From positions 589,231 through 653,230 of the forward strand of contig CDRNVI010000026.1 in assembly GCA_977017575.1 (NCBI GenBank): DNA of 64,000 nucleotides. Direction: 5' to 3'. Made by a program: the position numbers and the translations under genes. Of the stretch, positions 13,621 through 26,400 are shown piece by piece. Source of the stretch: Paramoeba atlantica. Its lineage: Eukaryota > Discosea. A model generated the notes under the pieces. It was given only the letters and a program-made list of their open reading frames with translations. It was not told where the DNA came from and ran no database searches. The first letter of the stretch is position 1; each line of letters opens with the position of its first letter.

Positions 13621-16600
13621 GTCTTCAAAAACAAAGGTCTTCAAAAAAACAAAGGTCTTCAAAAAGTCAAAAGGTCTTCAAAAAAAAAGGTCTTCAAAAA
13701 AACAAAGGTCTTCAAAAAAACAAAAGGTCTTCAAAAAAAGAAAGGTCTTCAAAAAAACAAAGGTCTTCAAAAAAACAAAGGTCTTCAAAAAAACAAAGGT
13801 CTTCAAAAAAACAAAGGTCCTCAAAAAAACAAAGGTCTTCAAAAAAAACAAAGGTCATCAAAAAAACAAAGGTCTTCAAAAAAACAAAGGTCTTCAAAAA
13901 AACAAAGGTCTTCAAAAAAACAAAGGTCTTCAAAAAAACAAAGGTCTTCAAAAAAACAAAGGTCTTCAAAAACAAAGGTCTTCAAAAAAACAAAGGTCTT
14001 CAAAAAAACAAAGGTCTTCAAAAAAACAAAGGTCTTCAAAAAAACAAAGGTCTTCAAAAAAACAAAGGTCTTCAAAAAAACAAAGGTCTTCAAAAAAACA
14101 TAGGTCTTCAAAAAAACAAAGGTCTTCAAAAAAACAAAGGTCTTCAAAAAAACAAAGGTCTTCAAAAACAAAGGTCTTCAAAAAAACAAAGGTCTTCAAA
14201 AAAACAAAGGTCTTCAAAGAAAGAAAGGTCTTCAAAAAAAACAAAGGTCTTCAAAAACAAAGGTCTTCAAAAAAACAAAGGTCTTCAAAAAGTCAAAAGG
14301 TCTTCTAAAAAAAAGGTCTTCAAAAAAACAAAGGTCTTCAAAAAAACAAAGGTCTTCAAAAAAACAAAAGGTCTTCAAAAAAAGAAAGGTCTTCAAAAAA
14401 ACAAAGGTCTTCAAAAAAACAAAGGTCTTCAAAAAAAAAAAGGTCTTCAAAAAAAACAAAGGTCTTCAAAAAAACAAAAGTCTTCAAAAAAACAAAGTCT
14501 TCAAAAAATCAAAGGTCTTCAAAAAAACAAAGGTCTTCAAAAAAACAAAGGTCTTCAAAAAAACAAAGGTCTTCAAAAAAATAAAGGTCTTCAAAAAAAC
14601 AAAGGTCTTCAAAAAAACAAAGGTCTTCAAAAAAACAAAGGTCTTCAAAAAAACAAAGGTCTTCAAAAAAACAAAGGTCTTCAAAAACAAAGGTCTTCAA
14701 AAAAACAAAGGTCTTCAAAAAAACAAAGGTCTTCAAAAAAAGAAAGGTCTTCAAAAAAAACAAAGGTCTTCAAAAACAAAGGTCTTCAAAAAAACAAAGG
14801 TCTTCAAAAAGTCAAAAGGTCTTCAAAAAAAAAGGTCTTCAAAAAAACAAAGGTCTTCAAAAAAACAAAGGTCTTCAAAAAAACAAAAGGTCTTCAAAAA
14901 AAGAAAGGTCTTCAAAAAAACAAAGGTCTTCAAAAAAACAAAGGTCTTCGAAAAAACAAAGGTCTTCAAAAAAACAAAGGTCTTCAAAAAAACAAAGGTC
15001 TTCAAAAAAACAAAGGTCTTCAAAAAAACATAGGTCTTCAAAAAAACAAAGGTCTTCAAAAAAACAAAGGTCTTCAAAAAAACAAAGGTCTTCAAAAAAA
15101 CAAAAGGTCTTCAAAAAAAGAAAGGTCTTCAAAAAAAGAAAGGTCTTCAAAAAAACAAAGGTCTTCGAAAAAACAAAGGTCTTCAAAAAAACAAAGGTCT
15201 TCAAAAAAAAAAAGGTCTTCAAAAAAAACAAAGGTCTTCAAAAAAACAAAAGTCTTCAAAAAAACAAAGTCTTCAAAAAATCAAAGGTCTTCAAAAAAAC
15301 AAAGGTCTTCAAAAAAACAAAGGTCTTCAAAAAAACAAAGGTCTTCAAAAAAAACAAAGGTCTTCAAAAACAAAGGTCTTCAAAAAAACAAAGGTCTTCA
15401 AAAAGTCAAAAGGTCTTCAAAAAAAAAGGTCTTCAAAAAAACAAAGGTCTTCAAAAAAACAAAGGTCTTCAAAAAAACAAAAGGTCTTCAAAAAAAGAAA
15501 GGTCTTCAAAAAAACAAAGGTCTTCAAAAAAACAAAGGTCTTCGAAAAAACAAAGGTCTTCAAAAAAACAAAGGTCTTCAAAAAAACAAAGGTCTTCAAA
15601 AAAACAAAGGTCTTCAAAAAAACAAAGGTCTTCAAAAAAACAAAGGTCTTCAAAAAAACAAAAGGTCTTCAAAAAAAGAAAGGTCTTCAAAAAAACAAAG
15701 GTCTTCAAAAAAACAAAGGTCTTCGAAAAAACAAAGGTCTTCAAAAAAACAAAAGTCTTTAAAAAAACAAAGTCTTCAAAAAATCAAAGGTCTTCAAAAA
15801 AACAAAGGTCTTCAAAAAAACAAAGGTCTTCAAAAAAACAAAGGTCTTCAAAAAAACAAAGGTCCTCAAAAAAACAAAGGTCTTCAAAAAAAACAAAGGT
15901 CTTCAAAAAAAAAAAGGTCTTCAAAAAAACAAAGGTCTTCAAAAAAACAAAGGTCTTCAAAAAAACAAAGGTCTTCAAAAACAAAGGTCTTCAAAAAAAC
16001 AAAGGTCTTCAAAAAAACAAAGGTCTTCAAAAAAACAAAGGTCTTCAAAAAAACAAAGGTCTTCAAAAAAACAAAGGTCTTCAAAAAAACATAGGTCTTC
16101 AAAAAAACAAAGGTCTTCAAAAAAACAAAGGTCTTCAAAAAAACAAAGGTCTTCAAAAAAACAAAGGTCTTCAAAAACAAAGGTCTTCAAAAAAACAAAG
16201 GTCTTCAAAAAAACAAAGGTCTTCAAAAAAAGAAAGGTCTTCAAAAAAAACAAAGGTCTTCAAAAACAAACGTCTTCAAAAAAACAAAGGTCTTCAAAAA
16301 GTCAAAAGGTCTTCAAAAAAAAAGGTCTTCAAAAAAACAAAGGTCTTCAAAAAAACAAAGGTCTTCAAAAAAACAAAAGGTCTTCAAAAAAAGAAAGGTC
16401 TTCAAAAAAACAAAGGTCTTCAAAAAAACAAAGGTCTTCAAAAAAACAAAAGTCTTCAAAAAAACAAAGGTCTTCAAAAAAACAAAGGTCTTCAAAAAAA
16501 CAAAGGTCTTCAAAAAAAAAAAGGTCTTCAAAAAAACAAAAGGTCTTCAAAAAAAGAAAGGTCTTCAAAAAAACAAAGGTCTTCAAAAAAACAAAGGTCT

Positions 16601-19600
16601 TCGAAAAAACAAAGGTCTTCAAAAAAACAAAGGTCTTCAAAAAAACAAAGGTCTTCAAAAAAACAAAGGTCTTCAAAAAAACAAAGGTCTTCAAAAAAAC
16701 AAAGGTCTTCAAAAAAACAAAAGGTCTTCAAAAAAAGAAAGGTCTTCAAAAAAACAAAGGTCTTCAAAAAAACAAAGGTCTTCGAAAAAACAAAGGTCTT
16801 CAAAAAAACAAAAGTCTTTAGAAAAACAAAGTCTTCAAAAAATCAAAGGTCTTCAAAAAAACAAAGGTCTTCAAAAAAACAAAGGTCTTCAAAAAAACAA
16901 AGGTCTTCAAAAAAACAAAGGTCTTCAAAAAAACAAAGGTCTTCAAAAAAAACAAAGGTGATCAAAAAAACAAAGGTCTTCAAAAAAACAAAGGTCTTCA
17001 AAAAAAAAAAGGTCTTCAAAAAAACAAAGGTCTTCAAAAAAACAAAGGTCTTCAAAAAAACAAAGGTCTTCAAAAACAAAGGTCTTCAAAAAAACAAAGG
17101 TCTTCAAAAAAACAAAGGTCTTCAAAAAAACAAAGGTCTTCAAAAAAACAAAGGTCTTCAAAAAAACAAAGGTCTTCAAAAAAACATAGGTCTTCAAAAA
17201 AACAAAGGTCTTCAAAAAAACAAAGGTCTTCAAAAAAACAAAGGTCTTCAAAAAAACAAAGGTCTTCAAAAACAAAGGTCTTCAAAAAAACAAAGGTCTT
17301 CAAAAAAACAAAGGTCTTCAAAAAAAGAAAGGTCTTCAAAAAAAACAAAGGTCTTCAAAAACAAACGTCTTCAAAAAAACAAAGGTCTTCAAAAAGTCAA
17401 AAGGTCTTCAAAAAAAAAGGTCTTCAAAAAAACAAAGGTCTTCAAAAAAACAAAGGTCTTCAAAAAAACAAAAGGTCTTCAAAAAAAGAAAGGTCTTCAA
17501 AAAAACAAAGGTCTTCAAAAAAACAAAGGTCTTCGAAAAAACAAAGGTCTTCAAAAAAACAAAGGTCTTCAAAAAAACAAAGGTCTTCAAAAAAACAAAG
17601 GTCTTCAAAAAAACAAAGGTCTTCAAAAAAACATAGGTCTTCAAAAAAACAAAGGTCATCAAAAAAACAAAGGTCTTCAAAAAAACAAAGGTCTTCAAAA
17701 AAAAAAAGGTCTTCAAAAAAACAAAGGTCTTCAAAAAAAAAAAGGTCTTCAAAAAAAACAAAGGTCTTCAAAAAAACAAAAGTCTTCAAAAAAACAAAGT
17801 CTTCAAAAAATCAAAGGTCTTCAAAAAAACAAAGGTCTTCAAAAAAACAAAGGTCTTCAAAAAAACAAAGGTCTTCAAAAAAACAAAGGTCTTCAAAAAA
17901 ACAAAGGTCTTCAAAAACAAAGGTCTTCAAAAAAACAAAGGTCTTCAAAAAAACAAAGGTCTTCAAAAAAACAAAGGTCTTCAAAAAAACAAAGGTCTTC
18001 AAAAAAACAAAGGTCTTCAAAAAAACAAAGGTCTTCAAAAAAACATAGGTCTTCAAAAAAACAAAGGTCTTCAAAAAAACAAAGGTCTTCAAAAAAACAA
18101 AGGTCTTCAAAAAAACAAAGGTCTTCAAAAACAAAGGTCTTCAAAAAAACAAAGGTCATCAAAAAAACAAAGGTCTTCAAAAAAACAAAGGTCTTCAAAA
18201 AAACAAAGGTCTTCAAAAAAACATAGGTCTTCAAAAAAACAAAGGTCTTCAAAAAAACAAAGGTCTTCAAAAAAACAAAGGTCTTCAAAAAAACAAAGGT
18301 CTTCAAAAACAAAGGTCTTCAAAAAAACAAAGGTCTTCAAAAAAACAAAGGTCTTCAAAAAAAGAAAGGTCTTCAAAAAAAACAAACGTCTTCAAAAACA
18401 AAGGTCTTCAAAAAAACAAAGGTCTTCAAAAAGTCAAAAGGTCTTCAAAAAAAAAGGTCTTCAAAAAAACAAAGGTCTTCAAAAAAACAAAGGTCTTCAA
18501 AAAAAGAAAGGTCTTCAAAAAATCAAAGGTCTTCAAAAAAACAAAGGTCTTCAAAAAAACAAAGGTCTTCAAAAAAACAAAGGTCTTCAAAAAAACAAAG
18601 GTCTTCAAAAAAACAAAGGTCTTCAAAAAAACAAAGGTCTTCAAAAAAACAAAGGTCTTCAAAAAAACAAAGGTCTTCAAAAAAACAAAGGTCTTCAAAA
18701 AAACAAAGGTCTTCAAAAAAACAAAGGTCCTCAAAAAAACAAAGGTCTTCAAAAAAAACAAAGGTCATCAAAAAAACAAAGGTCTTCAAAAAAACAAAGG
18801 TCTTCGAAAAAACAAAGGTCTTCAAAAAAACAAAGGTCTTCAAAAAAAAAAAGGTCTTCAAAAAAAACAAAGGTCTTCAAAAAAACAAAAGTCTTCAAAA
18901 AAACAAAGTCTTCAAAAAATCAAAGGTCTTCAAAAAAACAAAGGTCTTCAAAAAAACAAAGGTCTTCAAAAAAACAAAGGTCTTCAAAAAAACAAAGGTC
19001 CTCAAAAAAACAAAGGTCTTCAAAAAAAACAAAGGTCATCAAAAAAACAAAGGTCTTCAAAAAAACAAAGGTCTTCAAAAAAACAAAGGTCTTCAAAAAA
19101 ACATAGGTCTTCAAAAAAACAAAGGTCTTCAAAAAAACAAAGGTCTTCAAAAAAACAAAGGTCTTCAAAAAAACAAAGGTCTTCAAAAACAAAGGTCTTC
19201 AAAAAAACAAAGGTCTTCAAAAAAACAAAGGTCTTCAAAAAAAGAAAGGTCTTCAAAAAAAACAAAGGTCTTCAAAAACAAAGGTCTTCAAAAAAACAAA
19301 GGTCTTCAAAAAGTCAAAAGGTCTTCAAAAAAAAAGGTCTTCAAAAAAACAAAGGTCTTCAAAAAAACAAAAGGTCTTCAAAAAAAGAAAGGTCTTCAAA
19401 AAAACAAAGGTCTTCAAAAAAACAAAGGTCTTCAAAAAAACAAAGGTCTTCAAAAAAACAAAGGTCCTCAAAAAAACAAAGGTCTTCAAAAAAAACAAAG
19501 GTCATCAAAAAAACAAAGGTCTTCAAAAAAACAAAGGTCTTCAAAAAAACAAAGGTCTTCAAAAAAACAAAGGTCTTCAAAAAAACAAAGGTCTTCAAAA

Positions 19601-22600
19601 AAACAAAGGTCTTCAAAAACAAAGGTCTTCAAAAAAACAAAGGTCTTCAAAAAAACAAAGGTCTTCAAAAAAACAAAGGTCTTCAAAAAAACAAAGGTCT
19701 TCAAAAAAACAAAGGTCTTCAAAAAAACAAAGGTCTTCAAAAAAACATAGGTCTTCAAAAAAACAAAGGTCTTCAAAAAAACAAAGGTCTTCAAAAAAAC
19801 AAAGGTCTTCAAAAACAAAGGTCTTCAAAAAAACAAAGGTCTTCAAAAAAACAAAGGTCTTCAAAGAAAGAAAGGTCTTCAAAAAAAACAAAGGTCTTCA
19901 AAAACAAAGGTCTTCAAAAAAACAAAGGTCTTCAAAAAGTCAAAAGGTCTTCTAAAAAAAAGGTCTTCAAAAAAACAAAGGTCTTCAAAAAAACAAAGGT
20001 CTTCAAAAAAACAAAAGGTCTTCAAAAAAAGAAAGGTCTTCAAAAAAACAAAGGTCTTCAAAAAAACAAAGGTCTTCAAAAAAAAAAAGGTCTTCAAAAA
20101 AAACAAAGGTCTTCAAAAAAACAAAAGTCTTCAAAAAAACAAAGTCTTCAAAAAATCAAAGGTCTTCAAAAAAACAAAGGTCTTCAAAAAAACAAAGGTC
20201 TTCAAAAAAACAAAGGTCTTCAAAAAAATAAAGGTCTTCAAAAAAACAAAGGTCTTCAAAAAAACAAAGGTCTTCAAAAAAACAAAGGTCTTCAAAAAAA
20301 CAAAGGTCTTCAAAAAAACAAAGGTCTTCAAAAACAAAGGTCTTCAAAAAAACAAAGGTCTTCAAAAAAACAAAGGTCTTCAAAAAAAGAAAGGTCTTCA
20401 AAAAAAACAAAGGTCTTCAAAAACAAAGGTCTTCAAAAAAACAAAGGTCTTCAAAAAGTCAAAAGGTCTTCAAAAAAAAAGGTCTTCAAAAAAACAAAGG
20501 TCTTCAAAAAAACAAAGGTCTTCAAAAAAACAAAAGGTCTTCAAAAAAAGAAAGGTCTTCAAAAAAACAAAGGTCTTCAAAAAAACAAAGGTCTTCGAAA
20601 AAACAAAGGTCTTCAAAAAAACAAAGGTCTTCAAAAAAACAAAGGTCTTCAAAAAAACAAAGGTCTTCAAAAAAACATAGGTCTTCAAAAAAACAAAGGT
20701 CTTCAAAAAAACAAAGGTCTTCAAAAAAACAAAGGTCTTCAAAAAAACAAAAGGTCTTCAAAAAAAGAAAGGTCTTCAAAAAAAGAAAGGTCTTCAAAAA
20801 AACAAAGGTCTTCGAAAAAACAAAGGTCTTCAAAAAAACAAAGGTCTTCAAAAAAAAAAAGGTCTTCAAAAAAAACAAAGGTCTTCAAAAAAACAAAAGT
20901 CTTCAAAAAAACAAAGTCTTCAAAAAATCAAAGGTCTTCAAAAAAACAAAGGTCTTCAAAAAAACAAAGGTCTTCAAAAAAACAAAGGTCTTCAAAAAAA
21001 ACAAAGGTCTTCAAAAACAAAGGTCTTCAAAAAAACAAAGGTCTTCAAAAAGTCAAAAGGTCTTCAAAAAAAAAGGTCTTCAAAAAAACAAAGGTCTTCA
21101 AAAAAACAAAGGTCTTCAAAAAAACAAAAGGTCTTCAAAAAAAGAAAGGTCTTCAAAAAAACAAAGGTCTTCAAAAAAACAAAGGTCTTCAAAAAAACAA
21201 AGGTCTTCAAAAAAACAAAGGTCTTCAAAAAAACAAAGGTCTTCAAAAAAACAAAAGGTCTTCAAAAAAAGAAAGGTCTTCAAAAAAACAAAGGTCTTCA
21301 AAAAAACAAAGGTCTTCGAAAAAACAAAGGTCTTCAAAAAAACAAAAGTCTTTAAAAAAACAAAGTCTTCAAAAAATCAAAGGTCTTCAAAAAAACAAAG
21401 GTCTTCAAAAAAACAAAGGTCTTCAAAAAAACAAAGGTCTTCAAAAAAACAAAGGTCCTCAAAAAAACAAAGGTCTTCAAAAAAAACAAAGGTCATCAAA
21501 AAAACAAAGGTCTTCAAAAAAACAAAGGTCTTCAAAAAAAAAAAGGTCTTCAAAAAAACAAAGGTCTTCAAAAAAACAAAGGTCTTCAAAAAAACAAAGG
21601 TCTTCAAAAACAAAGGTCTTCAAAAAAACAAAGGTCTTCAAAAAAACAAAGGTCTTCAAAAAAACAAAGGTCTTCAAAAAAACAAAGGTCTTCAAAAAAA
21701 CAAAGGTCTTCAAAAAAACATAGGTCTTCAAAAAAACAAAGGTCTTCAAAAAAACAAAGGTCTTCAAAAAAACAAAGGTCTTCAAAAAAACAAAGGTCTT
21801 CAAAAACAAAGGTCTTCAAAAAAACAAAGGTCTTCAAAAAAACAAAGGTCTTCAAAAAAAGAAAGGTCTTCAAAAAAAACAAAGGTCTTCAAAAACAAAC
21901 GTCTTCAAAAAAACAAAGGTCTTCAAAAAGTCAAAAGGTCTTCAAAAAAAAAGGTCTTCAAAAAAACAAAGGTCTTCAAAAAAACAAAGGTCTTCAAAAA
22001 AACAAAAGGTCTTCAAAAAAAGAAAGGTCTTCAAAAAAACAAAGGTCTTCAAAAAAACAAAGGTCTTCAAAAAAACAAAAGTCTTCAAAAAAACAAAGGT
22101 CTTCAAAAAAACAAAGGTCTTCAAAAAAACAAAGGTCTTCAAAAAAAAAAAGGTCTTCAAAAAAACAAAAGGTCTTCAAAAAAAGAAAGGTCTTCAAAAA
22201 AACAAAGGTCTTCAAAAAAACAAAGGTCTTCGAAAAAACAAAGGTCTTCAAAAAAACAAAGGTCTTCAAAAAAACAAAGGTCTTCAAAAAAACAAAGGTC
22301 TTCAAAAAAACAAAGGTCTTCAAAAAAACAAAGGTCTTCAAAAAAACAAAAGGTCTTCAAAAAAAGAAAGGTCTTCAAAAAAACAAAGGTCTTCAAAAAA
22401 ACAAAGGTCTTCGAAAAAACAAAGGTCTTCAAAAAAACAAAAGTCTTTAGAAAAACAAAGTCTTCAAAAAATCAAAGGTCTTCAAAAAAACAAAGGTCTT
22501 CAAAAAAACAAAGGTCTTCAAAAAAACAAAGGTCTTCAAAAAAACAAAGGTCTTCAAAAAAACAAAGGTCTTCAAAAAAAACAAAGGTGATCAAAAAAAC

Positions 22601-23440
22601 AAAGGTCTTCAAAAAAACAAAGGTCTTCAAAAAAAAAAAGGTCTTCAAAAAAACAAAGGTCTTCAAAAAAACAAAGGTCTTCAAAAAAACAAAGGTCTTC
22701 AAAAACAAAGGTCTTCAAAAAAACAAAGGTCTTCAAAAAAACAAAGGTCTTCAAAAAAACAAAGGTCTTCAAAAAAACAAAGGTCTTCAAAAAAACAAAG
22801 GTCTTCAAAAAAACATAGGTCTTCAAAAAAACAAAGGTCTTCAAAAAAACAAAGGTCTTCAAAAAAACAAAGGTCTTCAAAAAAACAAAGGTCTTCAAAA
22901 ACAAAGGTCTTCAAAAAAACAAAGGTCTTCAAAAAAACAAAGGTCTTCAAAAAAAGAAAGGTCTTCAAAAAAAACAAAGGTCTTCAAAAACAAACGTCTT
23001 CAAAAAAACAAAGGTCTTCAAAAAGTCAAAAGGTCTTCAAAAAAAAAGGTCTTCAAAAAAACAAAGGTCTTCAAAAAAACAAAGGTCTTCAAAAAAACAA
23101 AAGGTCTTCAAAAAAAGAAAGGTCTTCAAAAAAACAAAGGTCTTCAAAAAAACAAAGGTCTTCGAAAAAACAAAGGTCTTCAAAAAAACAAAGGTCTTCA
23201 AAAAAACAAAGGTCTTCAAAAAAACAAAGGTCTTCAAAAAAACAAAGGTCTTCAAAAAAACATAGGTCTTCAAAAAAACAAAGGTCATCAAAAAAACAAA
23301 GGTCTTCAAAAAAACAAAGGTCTTCAAAAAAAAAAAGGTCTTCAAAAAAACAAAGGTCTTCAAAAAAAAAAAGGTCTTCAAAAAAAACAAAGGTCTTCAA
23401 AAAAACAAAAGTCTTCAAAAAAACAAAGTCTTCAAAAAAT
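12176..23440 (+). repeat. Higher-order repeat pair of about 5.65 kb
   Basis: The block at about 12.18-17.8 kb is repeated at 17.8-23.44 kb. The offset is 5647 bp over 12264-15417, drops to 5593 bp near 15784, then becomes 5629 bp from 16313 onward. The two shifts are -54 and +36 bp, exactly three and two monomers, so the copies differ by whole-monomer gains and losses. Part of the block recurs near 27.8 kb. Confidence 0.85.
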
Positions 23441-26400
23441 CAAAGGTCTTCAAAAAAACAAAGGTCTTCAAAAAAACAAAGGTCTTCAAAAAAACAAAGG
23501 TCTTCAAAAAAACAAAGGTCTTCAAAAAAACAAAGGTCTTCAAAAAAACAAAGGTCTTCAAAAAAACAAAGGTCTTCAAAAAAACAAAGGTCTTCAAAAA
23601 AACATAGGTCTTCAAAAAAACAAAGGTCATCAAAAAAACAAAGGTCTTCAAAAAAACAAAGGTCTTCAAAAAAAAAAAGGTCTTCAAAAAAACAAAGGTC
23701 TTCAAAAAAACAAAGGTCTTCAAAAAAACAAAGGTCTTCAAAAAAACAAAGGTCTTCAAAAAAACAAAGGTCTTCAAAAAAACAAAGGTCTTCAAAAAAA
23801 CAAAGGTCTTCAAAAACAAAGGTCTTCAAAAAAACAAAGGTCTTCAAAAAAACAAAGGTCTTCAAAAAAAGAAAGGTCTTCAAAAAAAACAAAGGTCTTC
23901 AAAAACAAAGGTCTTCAAAAAAACAAAGGTCTTCAAAAAGTCACAAGGTCTTCAAAAAAAAAGGTCTTCAAAAAAACAAAGGTCTTCAAAAAAACAAAGG
24001 TCTTCAAAAAAACAAAAGGTCTTCAAAAAAAGAAAGGTCTTCAAAAAAACAAAGGTCTTCAAAAAAACAAAGGTCTTCGAAAAAACAAAGGTCTTCAAAA
24101 AAACAAAGGTCTTCAAAAAAACAAAGGTCTTCAAAAAAACAAAGGTCTTCAAAAAAACAAAGGTCTTCAAAAAAACAAAGGTCTTCAAAAACAAAGGTCT
24201 TCAAAAAAACAAAGGTCTTCAAAAAAACCAAGGTCTTCAAAAAAAGAAAGGTCTTCAAAAAAAACAAAGGTCTTCAAAAACAAACGTCTTCAAAAAAACA
24301 AAGGTCTTCAAAAAGTCAAAAGGTCTTCAAAAAAAAAGGTCTTCAAAAAAACAAAGGTCTTCAAAAAAACAAAGGTCTTCAAAAAAACAAAAGGTCTCCA
24401 AAAAAAGAAAGGTCTTCAAAAAAACAAAGGTCTTCAAAAAAACAAAGGTCTGCAAAAAAACAAAGGTCTTCAAAAACAAAGGTCTTCAAAAAAACAAAGG
24501 TCTTCAAAAAAACAAAGGTCTTCAAAAAAAGAAAGGTCTTCAAAAAAAACAAAGGTCTTCAAAAACAAACGTCTTCAAAAAAACAAAGGTCTTCAAAAAG
24601 TCAAAAGGTCTTCAAAAAAAAAGGTCTTCAAAAAAACAAAGGTCTTCAAAAAAACAAAGGTCTTCAAAAAAACAAAAGGTCTTCAAAAAAAGAAAGGTCT
24701 TCAAAAAAACAAAGGTCTTCAAAAAAACAAAGGTCTTCAAAAAAACAAAAGGTCTTCAAAAAAAGAAAGGTCTTCAAAAAAACAAAGGTCTTCAAAAAAA
24801 CAAAGGTCTTCGAAAAAACAAAGGTCTTCAAAAAAACAAAGGTCTTCAAAAAAACAAAGGTCTTCAAAAAAACAAAGGTCTTCAAAAAAACAAAGGTCTT
24901 CGAAAAAACAAAGGTCTTCAAAAAAACAAAGGTCTTCAAAAAAAAAAAGGTCTTCAAAAAAAACAAAGGTCTTCAAAAAAACAAAAGTCTTCAAAAAAAC
25001 AAAGTCTTCAAAAAATCAAAGGTCTTCAAAAAAACAAAAGGTCTTCAAAAAAAGAAAGGTCTTCAAAAAAACAAAGGTCTTCAAAAAAACAAAGGTCTTC
25101 GAAAAAACAAAGGTCTTCAAAAAAACAAAGGTCTTCAAAAAAACAAAGGTCTTCAAAAAAACAAAGGTCTTCGAAAAAACAAAGGTCTTCAAAAAAACAA
25201 AGGTCTTCAAAAAAAAAAAAGGTCTTCAAAAAAAACAAAGGTCTTCAAAAAAACAAAAGTCTTTAAAAAAACAAAGTCTTCAAAAAATCAAAGGTCTTCA
25301 AAAAAACAAAGGTCTTCAAAAAAACAAAGGTCTTCAAAAAAACAAAGGTCTTCAAAAAAACAAAGGTCTTCAAAAAAACATAGGTCTTCAAAAAAACAAA
25401 GGTCTTCAAAAAAACAAAGGTCTTCAAAAAAAAAAAGGTCTTCAAAAAAAAAAAGGTCTTCAAAAAAAACAAAGGTCTTCAAAAAGTCAAAAGGTCTTCA
25501 AAAAAAAAGGTCTTCAAAAAAACAAAGGTCTTCAAAAAAACAAAGGTCTTCAAAAAAACAAAAGGTCTTCAAAAAAAGAAAGGTCTTCAAAAAAACAAAG
25601 GTCTTCAAAAAAACAAAGGTCTTCAAAAAAAAAAAGGTCTTCAAAAAAAACAAAGGTCTTCAAAAAAACAAAGGTCTTCAAAAAAACAAAGGTCTTCAAA
25701 AAAACAAAGGTCTTCAAAAAAACAAAGGTCTTCAAAAACAAAGGTCTTCAAAAAAACAAAGGTCTTCAAAAAAACAAAGGTCTTCAAAAAAAGAAAGGTC
25801 TTCAAAAAAAACAAAGGTCTTCAAAAACAAAGGTCTTCAAAAAAACAAAGGTCTTCAAAAAGTCAAAAGGTCTTCAAAAAAAAAGGTCTTCAAAAAAACA
25901 AAGGTCTTCAAAAAAACAAAGGTCTTCAAAAAAACAAAAGGTCTTCAAAAAAAGAAAGGTCTTCAAAAAAACCAAGGTCTTCAAAAAAACAAAGGTCTTC
26001 GAAAAAACAAAGGTCTTCAAAAAAACAAAGGTCTTCAAAAAAACAAAGGTCTTCAAAAAAACAAAGGTCTTCAAAAAAACATAGGTCTTCAAAAAAACAA
26101 AGGTCTTCAAAAAAACAAAGGTCTTCAAAAAAACAAAGGTCTTCAAAAAAACAAAAGGTCTTCAAAAAAAGAAAGGTCTTCAAAAAAAGAAAGGTCTTCA
26201 AAAAAACAAAGGTCTTCGAAAAAACAAAGGTCTTCAAAAAAACAAAGGTCTTCAAAAAAAAAAAGGTCTTCAAAAAAAACAAAAGTCTTCAAAAAAACAA
26301 AAGTCTTCAAAAAAACAAAGTCTTCAAAAAATCAAAGGTCTTCAAAAAAACAAAGGTCTTCAAAAAAACAAAGGTCTTCAAAAAAAACAAAGGTCTTCAA

